From: Sutterella sp. | Lineage (GTDB): Bacteria; Pseudomonadota; Gammaproteobacteria; Burkholderiales; Burkholderiaceae_F | Length of the DNA stretch: 57,482 bases | Direction of reading: 5' to 3' | Assembly (NCBI RefSeq): GCF_030539355.1 | Contig: NZ_JAUNSF010000008.1 | Span: 1-57,482 of the forward strand | Shown: in pieces, positions 44,773-54,015 of the stretch | Numbering within the stretch: the stretch's first letter is position 1 | Layout: each line of letters starts with the position of its first letter | The notes under the pieces: model-generated | What the model was told of the DNA's origin: nothing | The model's input: only the letters and a program-made list of their open reading frames with translations | The model's database searches: none | Translations under genes and position numbers: made by a program

Positions 44773-45531
44773 ATGACTGAATCCTCCACTGATTCCCGGG
44801 CCGCACGGCCGGCCCGCACCGTCTTCATCACCGGCAGCACGCGCGGCATCGGCCGCGCGATCGCGCTGCGGCTTGCCGAGGACGGCTACAGCCTCGTGAT
44901 CCACGGCCGCGCCCCCTCGGAGCACTCCGCGAGTCTCCTCGCCGAGCTCGCCCGCATGGGCGTCGAGGCCCGCGCGCTCTACTTCGACGTCACCGACCGC
45001 GCCCGCGCGGCCGAAGTGATCGCGGCCGACCTCGAGGCCCACGGGGCCTACTGGGGCGTCGTCTTGAACGCCGGCATCAACCGCGACGGCCCGCTCGCCG
45101 GCATGAGCGAGGCGGACTGGGACGACGTGCTCTCGACCGACCTCGGGGGCTTCTACAACGTCCTCAAACCCCTCATCCTCCCGATGGCGAGGAAGCGCGC
45201 CGGCCGCATCATCGTGATGAGCTCGGTCTCGGGCCTCACCGGCACGCGCGGTCAGACCAACTACGCCGCCGCCAAGGCCGGTCTCATCGGCGCGGCGAAG
45301 TCGCTCGCCGCCGAGCTCGCCTCCCGCGGCATCACGGTCAACGTCATCGCCCCGGGTCTCATCGACACCGAGATGGTGACCGACGAGAACCGCGACCGGA
45401 TCCTTCCCTACATCCCGATGCGCCGTCTCGGCCGCCCCTCCGAGGTGGCCGGGCTCGCCGCGTTCCTTCTCTCCGACGAGGCGGGCTACATCACCCGCGC
45501 CGTCATCCCTGTCTCTGGAGGCATCATCTGA
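44773..45531 (+). CDS. 3-ketoacyl-ACP reductase, FabG-like (ApeQ-like)
   Basis: A 252-residue short-chain dehydrogenase. NADPH site TGSTRGIGRAIA, NAG at LNAGINRDG, catalytic Ser in MSSVSGLTG and the YxxxK pair in TNYAAAKAGLIG are present, with the C-terminal VIPVSGGI. Shares one base with the next gene. Reduces the growing ketoacyl chain before dehydration. Confidence 0.93.
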   Translation: MTESSTDSRAARPARTVFITGSTRGIGRAIALRLAEDGYSLVIHGRAPSEHSASLLAELARMGVEARALYFDVTDRARAAEVIAADLEAHGAYWGVVLNAGINRDGPLAGMSEADWDDVLSTDLGGFYNVLKPLILPMARKRAGRIIVMSSVSGLTGTRGQTNYAAAKAGLIGAAKSLAAELASRGITVNVIAPGLIDTEMVTDENRDRILPYIPMRRLGRPSEVAGLAAFLLSDEAGYITRAVIPVSGGII

Positions 45532-46784
45532 TGAAGCTTCCCGCTCAACCCCGCCGCGTCGTCGTCACCGGCATGGCCGCGATCTCCCCGCTCGGCGCCG
45601 ACTGGGCGTCCGTGCGCGAGGCGCTGATGAACAACCGCAGCGCCATCCGCCACATGACGGACTGGGACAAGTACGAGGACCTCAACACGCGCGTGGCGGC
45701 ACCCGCCGCCCCCTTCGAGGTCGAGGCCGACGTCTTCACGCGCAAGCGCACCCGCTCGATGGGCCGCATCGCGCTCATGTCGGTGAAGACCGCCCGCGAC
45801 GCGCTCATCGACGCCGGGCTCCTCGACGACCCGGTGATCGCCTCGAGCAGGACCGGCGTCGCCTTCGGGTCCTCGGCCGGCCAGCCCAAGGCCGTCGCCG
45901 AGCTCGCCCAGATGGTGCTCTCGAACAGCTGCCGCGGCATCACCGCCACGACCTACGTGCGCATGATGGCGCACACGGCCCCGGTGAACATCGGCGTCTT
46001 CTTCCACTGCAAGGGCCGCATCTGCACAACGTCGTCGGCGTGCACCTCCGGCTCCCAGGGCATCGGCTCGGCCTACGAGACGATCGCCTCGGGGCGCGCC
46101 GACGTGATGATCGCGGGCGGCGCCGAGGAGCTCGACGCCACCGACGCGGCGATCTTCGACACGCTCTTCGCGACCTCGACGAACTGGAACGACGATCCGA
46201 CGCACACCCCGAAGCCCTTCGACCGCGACCGCGACGGCCTCGTCGTGGGCGAGGGCGCCGGCGCCCTCATCCTCGAGGAGTACGAGCACGCCCGCGCGCG
46301 CGGCGCCCGCATCTACGCCGAGATCGCGGGCTACGGCACGAACTCCGACGGCTCGCACATCACGAGCCCCGAGTCCGGGCAGATGGCCGAGGCGATGCGC
46401 CTCGCGCTCGCCGACGCCGGCATGGAGCCCGCTGAAGTCGACCTCGTCAACGGCCACGGCACCGCCACCGACCGCGGCGACGTCGCCGAGAGCCACGCGA
46501 CCTTCTCGGTCTTCGGGGGCGCGACGCCCTACACGACCTACAAGGGTCACATGGGTCACACGCTCGGCGCCTGCGGCGCGCTCGAGGCCATCTTTGCGAT
46601 CCACGGCATGCTCGAGGGCTTTGTCACTCCGGTCCTCAACCTCGAGAACCCCGACCCGGCCTGCGCGCCCCTCAACTACGTCATGGGAAGCCCCAGGGCC
46701 CTCGAGCAGCGCGTCGTGATGAGCAACAACTTCGCCTTCGGCGGCATCAACACGAGCCTCATCTTCCGCAGGCTCGACGACTGA
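45531..46784 (+). CDS. Beta-ketoacyl-ACP synthase II, FabF-like (ApeR-like)
   Basis: A 417-residue ketosynthase with Cys171 in TSSACTSGSQ, His in VNGHGTATDRGD and His in YKGHMGHTLGACGALE; the C-terminal FAFGGINTSLIF is typical. Start and stop fit the family length. Together with the ketoreductase it forms a translationally coupled pair. Elongates the polyene chain. Confidence 0.92.
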   Translation: MKLPAQPRRVVVTGMAAISPLGADWASVREALMNNRSAIRHMTDWDKYEDLNTRVAAPAAPFEVEADVFTRKRTRSMGRIALMSVKTARDALIDAGLLDDPVIASSRTGVAFGSSAGQPKAVAELAQMVLSNSCRGITATTYVRMMAHTAPVNIGVFFHCKGRICTTSSACTSGSQGIGSAYETIASGRADVMIAGGAEELDATDAAIFDTLFATSTNWNDDPTHTPKPFDRDRDGLVVGEGAGALILEEYEHARARGARIYAEIAGYGTNSDGSHITSPESGQMAEAMRLALADAGMEPAEVDLVNGHGTATDRGDVAESHATFSVFGGATPYTTYKGHMGHTLGACGALEAIFAIHGMLEGFVTPVLNLENPDPACAPLNYVMGSPRALEQRVVMSNNFAFGGINTSLIFRRLDD

Positions 46785-46944
46785 CCGTTGAATCAGACCG
46801 TTCCCCTCCCCGGCGCGCTGTCCGGGGAGAGCGGCTCCATCGGGCAGACCATCGGAGCGGGAGAGCCGCCCCGCCACAGCCCGGCAATGGCGTCTGCGAC
46901 GCAACCCGTCATAAAATTCTGAATCCACCCACTTTCCATAACGG

Positions 46945-48069
46945 ATGAGTATTTCCATGAAGCGCAAGCCCCGTACCTCCTTCCTCGACACCCTTGAGGC
47001 GGCGCAGCGCCTCGCCTTCGCGCCCTTCATCTTCCAGGCCGCCGCGGCCGCGCTCCGCTTCGGGTTCCTCGAGGCTGTGAACCGCCACCCCGGCGCCACC
47101 CCGGCCGAGATCGCCCGCGACATCGCGATCACGCCCTATGCGGCCGGCGTGATCGCCGACCTGCTCGTGCCCGCAGGCGTCCTTGACCGCGTTCCCGCGA
47201 AGGGCGAAAAGGGCGAGCGCAGCACCGGACTCGCGCTCTCCTCCGTGGGCGACCTGCTCCTCTTTGACGAGATGACCCGCGCGAACTTCTTCTTCACCGA
47301 GTCGGTCTGCTACCAGGGTCTCGGGAAAACCGCCGAGTCGCTCGCCGAGGGCCGTCCCGCGGGACTCTCCGCCTTCGATCCGTCCTGGAAGACGATCTAC
47401 CCGCATCTGCCGGAATTGCCTGAGGAAGCCCAGAAGGCCTGGTTCGGGTTCGATCACTGGCACAGCGACCGCGCCTACGAGGCGGCGCTCGAGATCCTCG
47501 CCGAGGCCTGTGCGCCGACGGGTCCGAGGAAGCTCGTTGACATCGGCGGCAACACGGGCCGCTTCTCGCGCGAGTTCCTGCTCCGGTTCCCCGCCTCGAC
47601 GGCGGTGCTCGTCGACCTCCCTGTCGAGGTCGAGCTCCTCCCGAGCCGTCCGGGCATCGCGGACGTGAAGGACCGGCTCGAGGGCGCCTCAATCGACTGG
47701 CTCACCGATGACGAGCTCACCGACCGCCCGGCCGTCGCCGACGCGGACATCTTCTGGATGAGCCAGTTCCTCGACTGCTTCAGCGAGGCCGAGGCCGTGA
47801 GCATCCTCGAGCGCACGCGCCGCGCCATGGCGCCGGGCGCGCGCCTCGCGGTGCTCGAGCCCATCGTGAGCGAGCAGCGCCACCGCGCCGCCGAGCTCTC
47901 GCTCGCCGCGACGAACCTCTACTTCACGGTGCTCGCGAACGGCAACTCGCGCTTCTTCAACGGCGAGGATCTGCGCCGCATCTTCCGCGAGGCGGGATTC
48001 CGCATCGAGAGCGAGACGCCGGACCTCGGCGTCTCCCACACGCTCTTCCTGCTCGTTCCGGAAGCCTGA
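46945..48069 (+). CDS. COMT-like SAM-dependent methyltransferase
   Basis: A 374-residue O-methyltransferase with an N-terminal winged-helix dimerisation region (LEAVNRHPGATPAEIARDIAITPYAAGVIADLLVPAGVL) and a Rossmann domain (KLVDIGGNTGRFSREFLLRFP; DADIFWMSQFLDCFSEAEAVSIL). Methyltransferases of this kind occur in aryl polyene clusters, where they modify the aromatic head group. It stands 160 bases after the ketosynthase. A second ATG 12 bases downstream is an alternative start. Confidence 0.85.
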   Translation: MSISMKRKPRTSFLDTLEAAQRLAFAPFIFQAAAAALRFGFLEAVNRHPGATPAEIARDIAITPYAAGVIADLLVPAGVLDRVPAKGEKGERSTGLALSSVGDLLLFDEMTRANFFFTESVCYQGLGKTAESLAEGRPAGLSAFDPSWKTIYPHLPELPEEAQKAWFGFDHWHSDRAYEAALEILAEACAPTGPRKLVDIGGNTGRFSREFLLRFPASTAVLVDLPVEVELLPSRPGIADVKDRLEGASIDWLTDDELTDRPAVADADIFWMSQFLDCFSEAEAVSILERTRRAMAPGARLAVLEPIVSEQRHRAAELSLAATNLYFTVLANGNSRFFNGEDLRRIFREAGFRIESETPDLGVSHTLFLLVPEA

Positions 48070-48095
48070 TTCTGGCAAAGACGCGCTGAAAGTAA

Positions 48096-48127
48096 AACGG
48101 CTCCCTGGACATTTTCAGGGAGCCGTT
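48096..48127 (+). terminator. Terminator after the methyltransferase gene
   Basis: AACGGCTCCCTG (48096-48107) pairs with CAGGGAGCCGTT (48116-48127) around an 8-base loop, followed by a T-rich stretch. Confidence 0.75.
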
Positions 48128-48181
48128 CGCATTCTGTCTTCACCTCACGACAGGCGGACCCGCCGCGGGGAGGTCAGGACT

Positions 48182-48589
48182 TTACTTGTAGAGGTAGCCG
48201 CGGATGTCCTTGGCCAGATTGGCGATCCAGCGCGTGATGTTGCGGTGGCCGCAGGTCTGCGAGGGATTGTTCTTGCAGGGCGCGGCGTCAAGGCCGTAGC
48301 TGCTCACGTAGTTGACGGTGTAGGTGGTGCCCGTGTACTCGACGTCGACGATCATCTCGTACTTGGCGGCCCTGGCGTTGGCCGGGTAGGCGAGGCGCGT
48401 CACGCCCGGCTTCTCGGAGACGATGCGGAAGCTGCGGGCGATGGCCGAGCGGCCGATGGCGGTCTTCACCGCCTCGGGCGTGCTGTTGACCGAGTAGGTG
48501 CTCGAGGTGATGAGCGGACGCGTGGTGCCGCAGCCCGCGAGCACGATGACGGCCGCGGCCGTGGCGGCGAGAAGGAGGGACTTCTTCAT
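48182..48589 (-). CDS. Small lipoprotein inside the polyene cluster, opposite strand
   Basis: A 135-residue protein of unknown function. The start MKKSLLLAATAAAVIVLAGC is a lipoprotein signal with lipobox LAGC (Cys20). The rest (EAVKTAIGRSAIARSFRIV, then YEMIVDVEYTGTTYTVNYVSS) suggests a small beta-rich periplasmic domain. The ATG at 48589 fits the signal peptide; the upstream extension does not. It is read against the surrounding cluster and may be unrelated to it. Confidence 0.8.
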   Translation of the reverse strand: MKKSLLLAATAAAVIVLAGCGTTRPLITSSTYSVNSTPEAVKTAIGRSAIARSFRIVSEKPGVTRLAYPANARAAKYEMIVDVEYTGTTYTVNYVSSYGLDAAPCKNNPSQTCGHRNITRWIANLAKDIRGYLYK

Positions 48590-48805
48590 GGTGATTCCTT
48601 TCTGTGAGAGGGGGAAGGGAGCGGGGGCTTCAGGGGCAGCCTCAACTGATTCGATATTGTATTTCCGCCGGTCCGGGGCAGTGCGGTCCCGTAACATCCG
48701 GAGAATCAAAATATGTGTGTCGTTCACGCTTCAAATTCACTCCCCCGCTGAATCCGGCGTTTCAAACGTCTAAAATCGCCGTTTTCTATCTCGTTCGACA
48801 GAACC

Positions 48806-49639
48806 ATGCAGAACTGTGCGCAGATTCTTCGCTGGACCGCCTGGGCGCCCGGCATGACCTCCCCCGCGGACTGGGCCGCTGCCGCGGCACGTCCCGCCTT
48901 CGGGCTCCTCGAAGGGGAGTTCGCTCCCGCGGACGCGAAGGAACCCGCCGCGCCCGCGGCCGGCGTGCCGGCGATGCTGCGCCGCAGGCTCTCGCCGCTC
49001 GGCCGTGCGCTCGCCGAGGTCCTCGCGCCGCTCGCGGCCGCCGCTCCCGACGCGCCCTGGGTCTACGCCTCCCGCAGGGGCGACGCGGGTCTCGCCGTCG
49101 AGATGCTCACCGACGTCGCCGCCGACCGGCCGCTCTCGCCCGCGAAGTTCGCGATGAGCGTGCACAACGGCCCGGCCTCGCTCCTCTCCATTGCGCTCAA
49201 GCACCGGGGGAACCTCACCGCGCTCGCGGGCGGCCCTTTCTCGGCCGAGGTCGCCTTCGAGTCCGCCGTCGGACTCCTCGCGCAGCATGAGCAGGTGATT
49301 CTCACGGTCGCCGATGTGAAGCCTCCCGTCGCCTTCGAGGCCGGGGGCGTCACGCACGCCTGGGGGCTCCTGCTCTCGCGCGCCCCCGAGCCCGCCGATC
49401 CCGCCCAATGGGACCGCATCCGCGCCGCCGGCCCGCTCTGCGCCCTCACGACGCGCGCCCTCGCGGATGACGAGGCACCGGACCCGCGGCTCAATGAGCT
49501 CGGCGGCGTCCCCGGCGACCTCGACGTCCTCGCCTGGCTTCTGAGACCGGAGGAGCGCTTCCTCACCCGCTGCGACCGGCACGCCGCCTGGGTCTGGGCG
49601 AAGGAAGGCGGCCTCTCCGGAACCGGAACCTTATTGTAA
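48806..49639 (+). CDS. Ketosynthase-like protein without active site (ApeC-type, chain-length-factor-like)
   Basis: A 277-residue protein of the ketoacyl-synthase N-terminal family found in aryl polyene loci. RRLSPLGRALAEVLAPLA, YASRRGDAGLAVEMLTDVA and SPAKFAMSVHNGPASLLSIALKHRG correspond to the N-terminal half of a ketosynthase, but the usual Cys is not present at the nucleophile position (TALAGGPFSA), so it likely acts as a partner subunit that sets chain length. First gene of the second half of the cluster. Confidence 0.8.
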   Translation: MQNCAQILRWTAWAPGMTSPADWAAAAARPAFGLLEGEFAPADAKEPAAPAAGVPAMLRRRLSPLGRALAEVLAPLAAAAPDAPWVYASRRGDAGLAVEMLTDVAADRPLSPAKFAMSVHNGPASLLSIALKHRGNLTALAGGPFSAEVAFESAVGLLAQHEQVILTVADVKPPVAFEAGGVTHAWGLLLSRAPEPADPAQWDRIRAAGPLCALTTRALADDEAPDPRLNELGGVPGDLDVLAWLLRPEERFLTRCDRHAAWVWAKEGGLSGTGTLL

Positions 49640-49779
49640 ACAGGCACTTTCCGACAGCCGCGGGTGTCATCGGGACAGAACACTTTTCCCTCCCCTGCGG
49701 AAAGGCGTGAGACAAACATCGGCGCTGGTGTGCCGATGCACACTACAATTGGATTTTGCCCAATCAAATATCCAACCAG

Positions 49780-50586
49780 ATGTCTGCATCTCCCCTCCTG
49801 CGTCTGATCCTCGTGCCGCTCCAGTTCACCGGCACGGCGATCGCGTTCGCGCTCTTCGGCGTGGGCGGGATCCTCTACGGACTCCTCGTCACGCCGTGGC
49901 TGAAGCTCACGAGCAGGACCCCGGAGGAGAGCAGGAAGCGGGCCCGCGCCGTCGTGCGCTTCTTTTTCCGCGTCTTCGTGGGCTTCATCCGTGTGCTGCG
50001 GCTCGCCAGAATCGAGGTCGTCAATCCCGAGGGACTGATGCGCCCCGGGTCCATCATCGCGGCGAGCCACCCGTCCCTCATCGATGTCGTCTGCCTCATC
50101 TCGATCGTGCCCGAGGCGACGACGATCGTGAAGGCGAAGCTCCTCAGCAACCCGTTCACAAGGTTCCCCATTCTCGCGTCCGGCTACGCCACCAACGCCG
50201 ACGGTCCGGAGGCGCTTGAGGCGCTCTCCCGTGAACTCGAGAGCGGCGCCTCCTTCGTGATCTTCCCCGAGGGCACGCGCACGCCGCGCGACCTCCCGCC
50301 GGGTGAGCTCCCTAAGATGCACCGCGGCGCCGCGCAGCTCGCGCTCCACACGGGCCGTCCCATCACCCCCGTTCGGGTCACCGCCGAGCCGCGCTGGCTC
50401 ACCAAGGACCGCGGCTGGTGGCACCTTCCCGAGAAGCCGATGGTGCTCACCTTCGAAGTGCTTCCGGAAATCCCCGTCGCGGACTATCTCCCTCTCTATA
50501 ATTCCTCACCTAGATCCGCCGCACGCCGCCTCACCGAGGACCTCGGCGCACGGCTCTTTGAACACAACGTTGAAGCCCATGTCTGA
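49780..50586 (+). CDS. PlsC-type acyltransferase (ApeD-like)
   Basis: A 268-residue membrane-associated acyltransferase. A hydrophobic N-terminal helix is followed by the catalytic SHPSLID box (His97, Asp102) and FPEGTRTPRD (about 166-175), and by RPITPVRVTA. It may attach the polyene acyl chain to a lipid or sugar acceptor. The ATG at 49780 is chosen; a TTG 24 bases upstream is possible. Its end overlaps the carrier protein gene by 8 bases. Confidence 0.85.
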   Translation: MSASPLLRLILVPLQFTGTAIAFALFGVGGILYGLLVTPWLKLTSRTPEESRKRARAVVRFFFRVFVGFIRVLRLARIEVVNPEGLMRPGSIIAASHPSLIDVVCLISIVPEATTIVKAKLLSNPFTRFPILASGYATNADGPEALEALSRELESGASFVIFPEGTRTPRDLPPGELPKMHRGAAQLALHTGRPITPVRVTAEPRWLTKDRGWWHLPEKPMVLTFEVLPEIPVADYLPLYNSSPRSAARRLTEDLGARLFEHNVEAHV

Positions 50587-50842
50587 AAACCTCATCCACG
50601 AGATCCAGGCCCTGATCATCTCCTCCCTCGGCCTTGAGGACATCCGTCCCGAGGACATCGATCCCGACGAACCCCTCTTCGGCGAAGGTCTCGGCCTCGA
50701 CAGCATCGACGCGCTCGAGCTCGGCCTCGCGCTCAAGAAGCGCTGGGGCGTCACCCTCACGGCTGAAAGTGAGGAGGCGCGCACCGTCTTCCGTTCCGTC
50801 CGCTCGCTCGCCGAGTACATCGAATCCAATAAAACCTGCTGA
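50579..50842 (+). CDS. Acyl carrier protein (ApeE-like)
   Basis: An 87-residue acyl carrier protein with the phosphopantetheine site GLGLDSIDALEL (Ser42). Acidic four-helix pattern is normal. Starts inside the end of the acyltransferase gene and is followed 9 bases later by a second carrier. Confidence 0.93.
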   Translation: MSENLIHEIQALIISSLGLEDIRPEDIDPDEPLFGEGLGLDSIDALELGLALKKRWGVTLTAESEEARTVFRSVRSLAEYIESNKTC

Positions 50843-50851
50843 TTCCCTCAA

Positions 50852-51127
50852 ATGACAGATTTCACCCCTCAGGAAGAGAAGATCTACGGCATTCTCTCTG
50901 ACATCCTTGTCAAAGAGTTTGAGATCCCGGCCGAGAAGATTGCCCCTGACGCCCGCCTCTACGAGGACTTCGACATCGACTCGATCGACGCGGTCGACAT
51001 GATCGTGCAGCTGAAGCCCCACCTCGGCAACCGCCGCGTCACGCCCGAGGCCTTCAAGCAGGTCCGCACGATGGGCGACGTCGTCCGCGTGGTCGCCTCC
51101 ATCCTTGAAGAGCCCGAGAAGGCCTGA
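50852..51127 (+). CDS. Second acyl carrier protein (ApeF-like)
   Basis: A 91-residue carrier protein with DFDIDSIDAVDM (Ser44). Two different carriers in tandem are usual for aryl polyene clusters, where one may load the starter and the other the extender units. Confidence 0.93.
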   Translation: MTDFTPQEEKIYGILSDILVKEFEIPAEKIAPDARLYEDFDIDSIDAVDMIVQLKPHLGNRRVTPEAFKQVRTMGDVVRVVASILEEPEKA

Positions 51128-51132
51128 TCCTC

Positions 51133-51756
51133 TTGGCTGAGCCCGCTCTCATCGCCCGGCGCGTCGCGTCGGGCGTTCTTGTTCTTCTTGCCGCGCTCTA
51201 TCCCCTCTGGGCCTGGTGGGGACTCAATCGCTTCGGCATCGTTCCCGTGGCGGCCTCGCTCGCCGCGGTGATGCTCCTGAGGGCCCTCCTCAAGGGCGGC
51301 CGCGAGGCCTGGGGGTGCTTCCTCATCTCGACCGCGCTCTGCCTCGCCTCGACGCTCCTTGACCGCGAGGCACCGATGCTCCTCTACCCGGTCTGCGTCA
51401 ACCTATTCATGCTCTGGCTCTTCGGCTCGAGCCTCGTCGGAGGCTCCATGCCGCTCGTCGAGCGTCTCGCGCGATTGAAGGAGAAGAACCTCCCGCCCGA
51501 GGGTGTCCGCTGGTGCCGCGGCGTCACCGTCACCTGGTGCATTTTCTTCGTCGTGAACGGCAGCGTCGCCCTCTTCACCGTGCTCCACGGCGACCGCTCG
51601 CTCTGGATGCTCTGGAACGGCGCGGTGAGCTACGTCCTCATGGGCGTGCTCTTCGCCGGAGAGTTCCTGCTCCGCATGATCGTGATGCGCCGTCAGGTCG
51701 ACAGATCTCAGAACTCTGAACAGGATTCAGAACAGGATTCCGGCGCCTCCCGCTGA
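51133..51756 (+). CDS. COG4648-type inner-membrane protein (ApeG-like)
   Basis: A 207-residue hydrophobic protein with about six helices (for example VLVLLAALYPLWAWWGL and MLWLFGSSLVGG). The same place in aryl polyene clusters is filled by a small membrane protein of unknown role. The likely start is a TTG at 51133, 5 bases after the carrier stop; no better ATG is near. Confidence 0.78.
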   Translation: MAEPALIARRVASGVLVLLAALYPLWAWWGLNRFGIVPVAASLAAVMLLRALLKGGREAWGCFLISTALCLASTLLDREAPMLLYPVCVNLFMLWLFGSSLVGGSMPLVERLARLKEKNLPPEGVRWCRGVTVTWCIFFVVNGSVALFTVLHGDRSLWMLWNGAVSYVLMGVLFAGEFLLRMIVMRRQVDRSQNSEQDSEQDSGASR

Positions 51757-51810
51757 AGGTGCCGTGCGGTATCCTTTTCAGTTCCCCTCTCTCACAAGAA
51801 GCAAAGCGCC

Positions 51811-53697
51811 ATGACCAGCGTCACCCGCCTCTCCCGCATTCTCCGCTCCGCCCCTTCTGACCGCGCCCTCGGGCGCTCGGCCTCGGACGAGATCCTCACC
51901 TTCCGGGGATTCCTCGCCGGCACGGCGGCCTGGCGCGATGCCGCGCTGAAGCTTCCCGCGGAGCAACGCGAGAACGCCGTCCTCTATGCCGAGGATGCGG
52001 TACCGCTCCTTCCCGCCCTCTTCGGTCTCTGGGCCGCGGGCGTGCACGTGGTGCTCCCCGGGGATGCGCTTCCCGGAACGCTCGAGCGCCTCGAGCGCGG
52101 CGGCGTCACGCTGAACCGCACGATCCTCGCGCTCGACGCCGTCCGCATGGACGAGGCCGGGCGTGTCCGCACGCTCGCCGTTCCCATGACGATCACGGAG
52201 ATGAACTCGGCTCCGGTCCCGGACGACCTGCCGCTCCTTGACGACCATGCGGAACTGCTCTCGCTCCTCACGAGCGGAAGCACGGGCGAGCCGAAGCTGG
52301 TGAGAAAGCGCCTTGACCAGGGGTTCTGGGAGCCCGAGGCGATTGACGCGGGGCTCCGTGCCTTCATTGACACCGACACGGACGGGCTCGGTGAGATTGA
52401 GGTGCTCGGCACGGTGAGTGCCCAGCACATCTACGGCATGCTCTTCCGCCTCTTCTGGCCGCTCATGGCCGCGAACGCCGTGCTGCACGGGCCCCGCCTG
52501 CACTTCCCCGAGACGCTTGAGGCCGCTCTCCTTGACGTGAAGGCGCGCGGTCACAAGGCCGTGATCATCGCCGCGCCCGCGCACCTGAAGCGCTTCACCG
52601 ATCCCGCGCTCTTCGCGCCGTCGCTCGGCACCGTCTCGGTGGTGTTCACCTCCACGGGTCCGCTCGACGAGGCAGGAGCGCTCTGCGCTGCTCGTGCCTT
52701 CGGGCACTTCCCCATCGAGGTGCTCGGCTCCACCGAGACGGGCGGCATCGCCTGGCGCATGCGCGCTCCGGCCGCGCCCGGTGAGGAGAAGCTCATCACT
52801 CCGCCCTGGCGCACCGTCGAGGGCATCGAGGCCGCCGTGCGCCTCGAGAACGGCGAAACGCTGCCCGCCGGCGAAGGCCTCATCTGCCTGCGCGGCCGTC
52901 ATCTGGAGCGCGAGGACTGGATCGAGGGGTCGGACCGCATCCGGCTCGATGAAACCGGTTTCACGCTCCTCGGCCGTGCCGACCGCATCGTGAAGATCGA
53001 GGGCAAGCGCGTCGCGCTCCCCGAGGTTGAAGCGCTGCTTGAGAAGAGCGGTCTTGTGAGGCGTGCCCGCGTCCTGGCGCTCAACGAGCACGGCCGCGAC
53101 CTCCTCGCCGCGGTGCTGGAACCGACGGCCGAGATGAAGACGCAGATTTTCTCGTCAGGCAAGGCAGCCGTGACATCGAAGCTGCGCGAACTGCTCAAGG
53201 CGGACCTGCCGGCCGTGGCCGTCCCGCGCCGCTGGCGCTTCGTGGACGAGTTCCCGGCCAACGCACAGGGCAAGACCACTGTGGCTGCGCTGCTCGCGCT
53301 CTTTGATGCGCGCCGCCCCGAGTGGCTCCTCGAGAGCGATGTCACCGAGGGCGACAAGCGGACGATCACGCTGCGCCTTGAGGCCTCTCCCGGACTTGAG
53401 TGGCTCAAGGGCCATTTCCCCGGCCTTCCCATCCTGCCCGGCGTGGCTCAGCTCCTCCTCGTCGAGAAGGCGGTGAGAGAGTTCGCCGCGGTCTCCGAGG
53501 ACTGGAAGCCCGGGACGGTGAAGCAGTTGAAGTTCCGTGCCGTGACGACGCCCGGGATGAGGCTGGCGCTGAAGATCTCGCTCCCGGCGAAGTTGGAGGC
53601 GGAGAAGTGGTCCTTGAAGTTTGAGTGGATCTCCATTGAAGGTGAGAATCAGAGCATCCAGTCGAACGGAAGCATTGACTGGATCAACAGTCACTGA
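51811..53697 (+). CDS. Acyl-/aryl-ACP ligase fused to a hot-dog dehydratase (ApeH-ApeI fusion)
   Basis: A 628-residue fusion. The adenylating part (about 1-500) has SLLTSGSTGEPKLVRK, EVLGSTETGGIAWR, RADRIVKIEGKRVALPEVE and the catalytic Lys in NAQGKTT. The last about 120 residues (LEASPGLEWLKGHFPGLPILPGVAQLLLVEKAVREF) form a FabA/FabZ-like hot-dog with the HFPGxPxLPGVAQ motif. In other aryl polyene loci the ligase and dehydratase are two genes. It activates the starter acid and joins dehydration of the chain. It is the last gene before the CRISPR region. Confidence 0.85.
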   Translation: MTSVTRLSRILRSAPSDRALGRSASDEILTFRGFLAGTAAWRDAALKLPAEQRENAVLYAEDAVPLLPALFGLWAAGVHVVLPGDALPGTLERLERGGVTLNRTILALDAVRMDEAGRVRTLAVPMTITEMNSAPVPDDLPLLDDHAELLSLLTSGSTGEPKLVRKRLDQGFWEPEAIDAGLRAFIDTDTDGLGEIEVLGTVSAQHIYGMLFRLFWPLMAANAVLHGPRLHFPETLEAALLDVKARGHKAVIIAAPAHLKRFTDPALFAPSLGTVSVVFTSTGPLDEAGALCAARAFGHFPIEVLGSTETGGIAWRMRAPAAPGEEKLITPPWRTVEGIEAAVRLENGETLPAGEGLICLRGRHLEREDWIEGSDRIRLDETGFTLLGRADRIVKIEGKRVALPEVEALLEKSGLVRRARVLALNEHGRDLLAAVLEPTAEMKTQIFSSGKAAVTSKLRELLKADLPAVAVPRRWRFVDEFPANAQGKTTVAALLALFDARRPEWLLESDVTEGDKRTITLRLEASPGLEWLKGHFPGLPILPGVAQLLLVEKAVREFAAVSEDWKPGTVKQLKFRAVTTPGMRLALKISLPAKLEAEKWSLKFEWISIEGENQSIQSNGSIDWINSH

Positions 53698-53981
53698 ACC
53701 TGAGTTCTGACACCCCCACAGTTAGGTGCTCAGGAACCACATATCACCCCCTTGATCTCTGTCTGAACACCCATTACGATATAGAGACGAAGATAACTCG
53801 CGAAGGATCAGTGCTGGGTTCCTGAATAGGAGTAGGTCGCAAGACTTAGAATTCCTTTGCCCCTGGGGTTATCTTCTTTTTTGTCTCGATTTTAGCCCGA
53901 CAGAATATTCAATTTCAGTCAAACAGAAGCATTGACTAAAGCAGAATAGTCTGATTCCACCGCGGATACTGATAGAAAAAT
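53698..53981. other. Gene-free AT-rich transition before the CRISPR array
   Basis: GC content falls sharply here. No gene was found; cas1, cas2 or a coding remnant of them cannot be seen. No repeat of the array type is present. Confidence 0.5.
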
Positions 53982-54015
53982 GGGTTCCTGTTTTTAAGCA
54001 GGAACCCTTTATTTT
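53982..54015. terminator. Hairpin terminator at the end of the CRISPR array
   Basis: GGGTTCCTG pairs with CAGGAACCC around TTTTTAAG. Each end is followed by T's on its own strand (TTTATTTT on plus, ATTTTT on minus), so it can stop both the array transcript and plus-strand reading. Confidence 0.75.

Noticed and set aside
53698-54010. cas1/cas2 remnants or a CRISPR leader to the left of the array
   Set aside because: No frame with Cas1 or Cas2 motifs and no repeat-proximal conserved promoter could be recognised; the stretch ends in a terminator hairpin.
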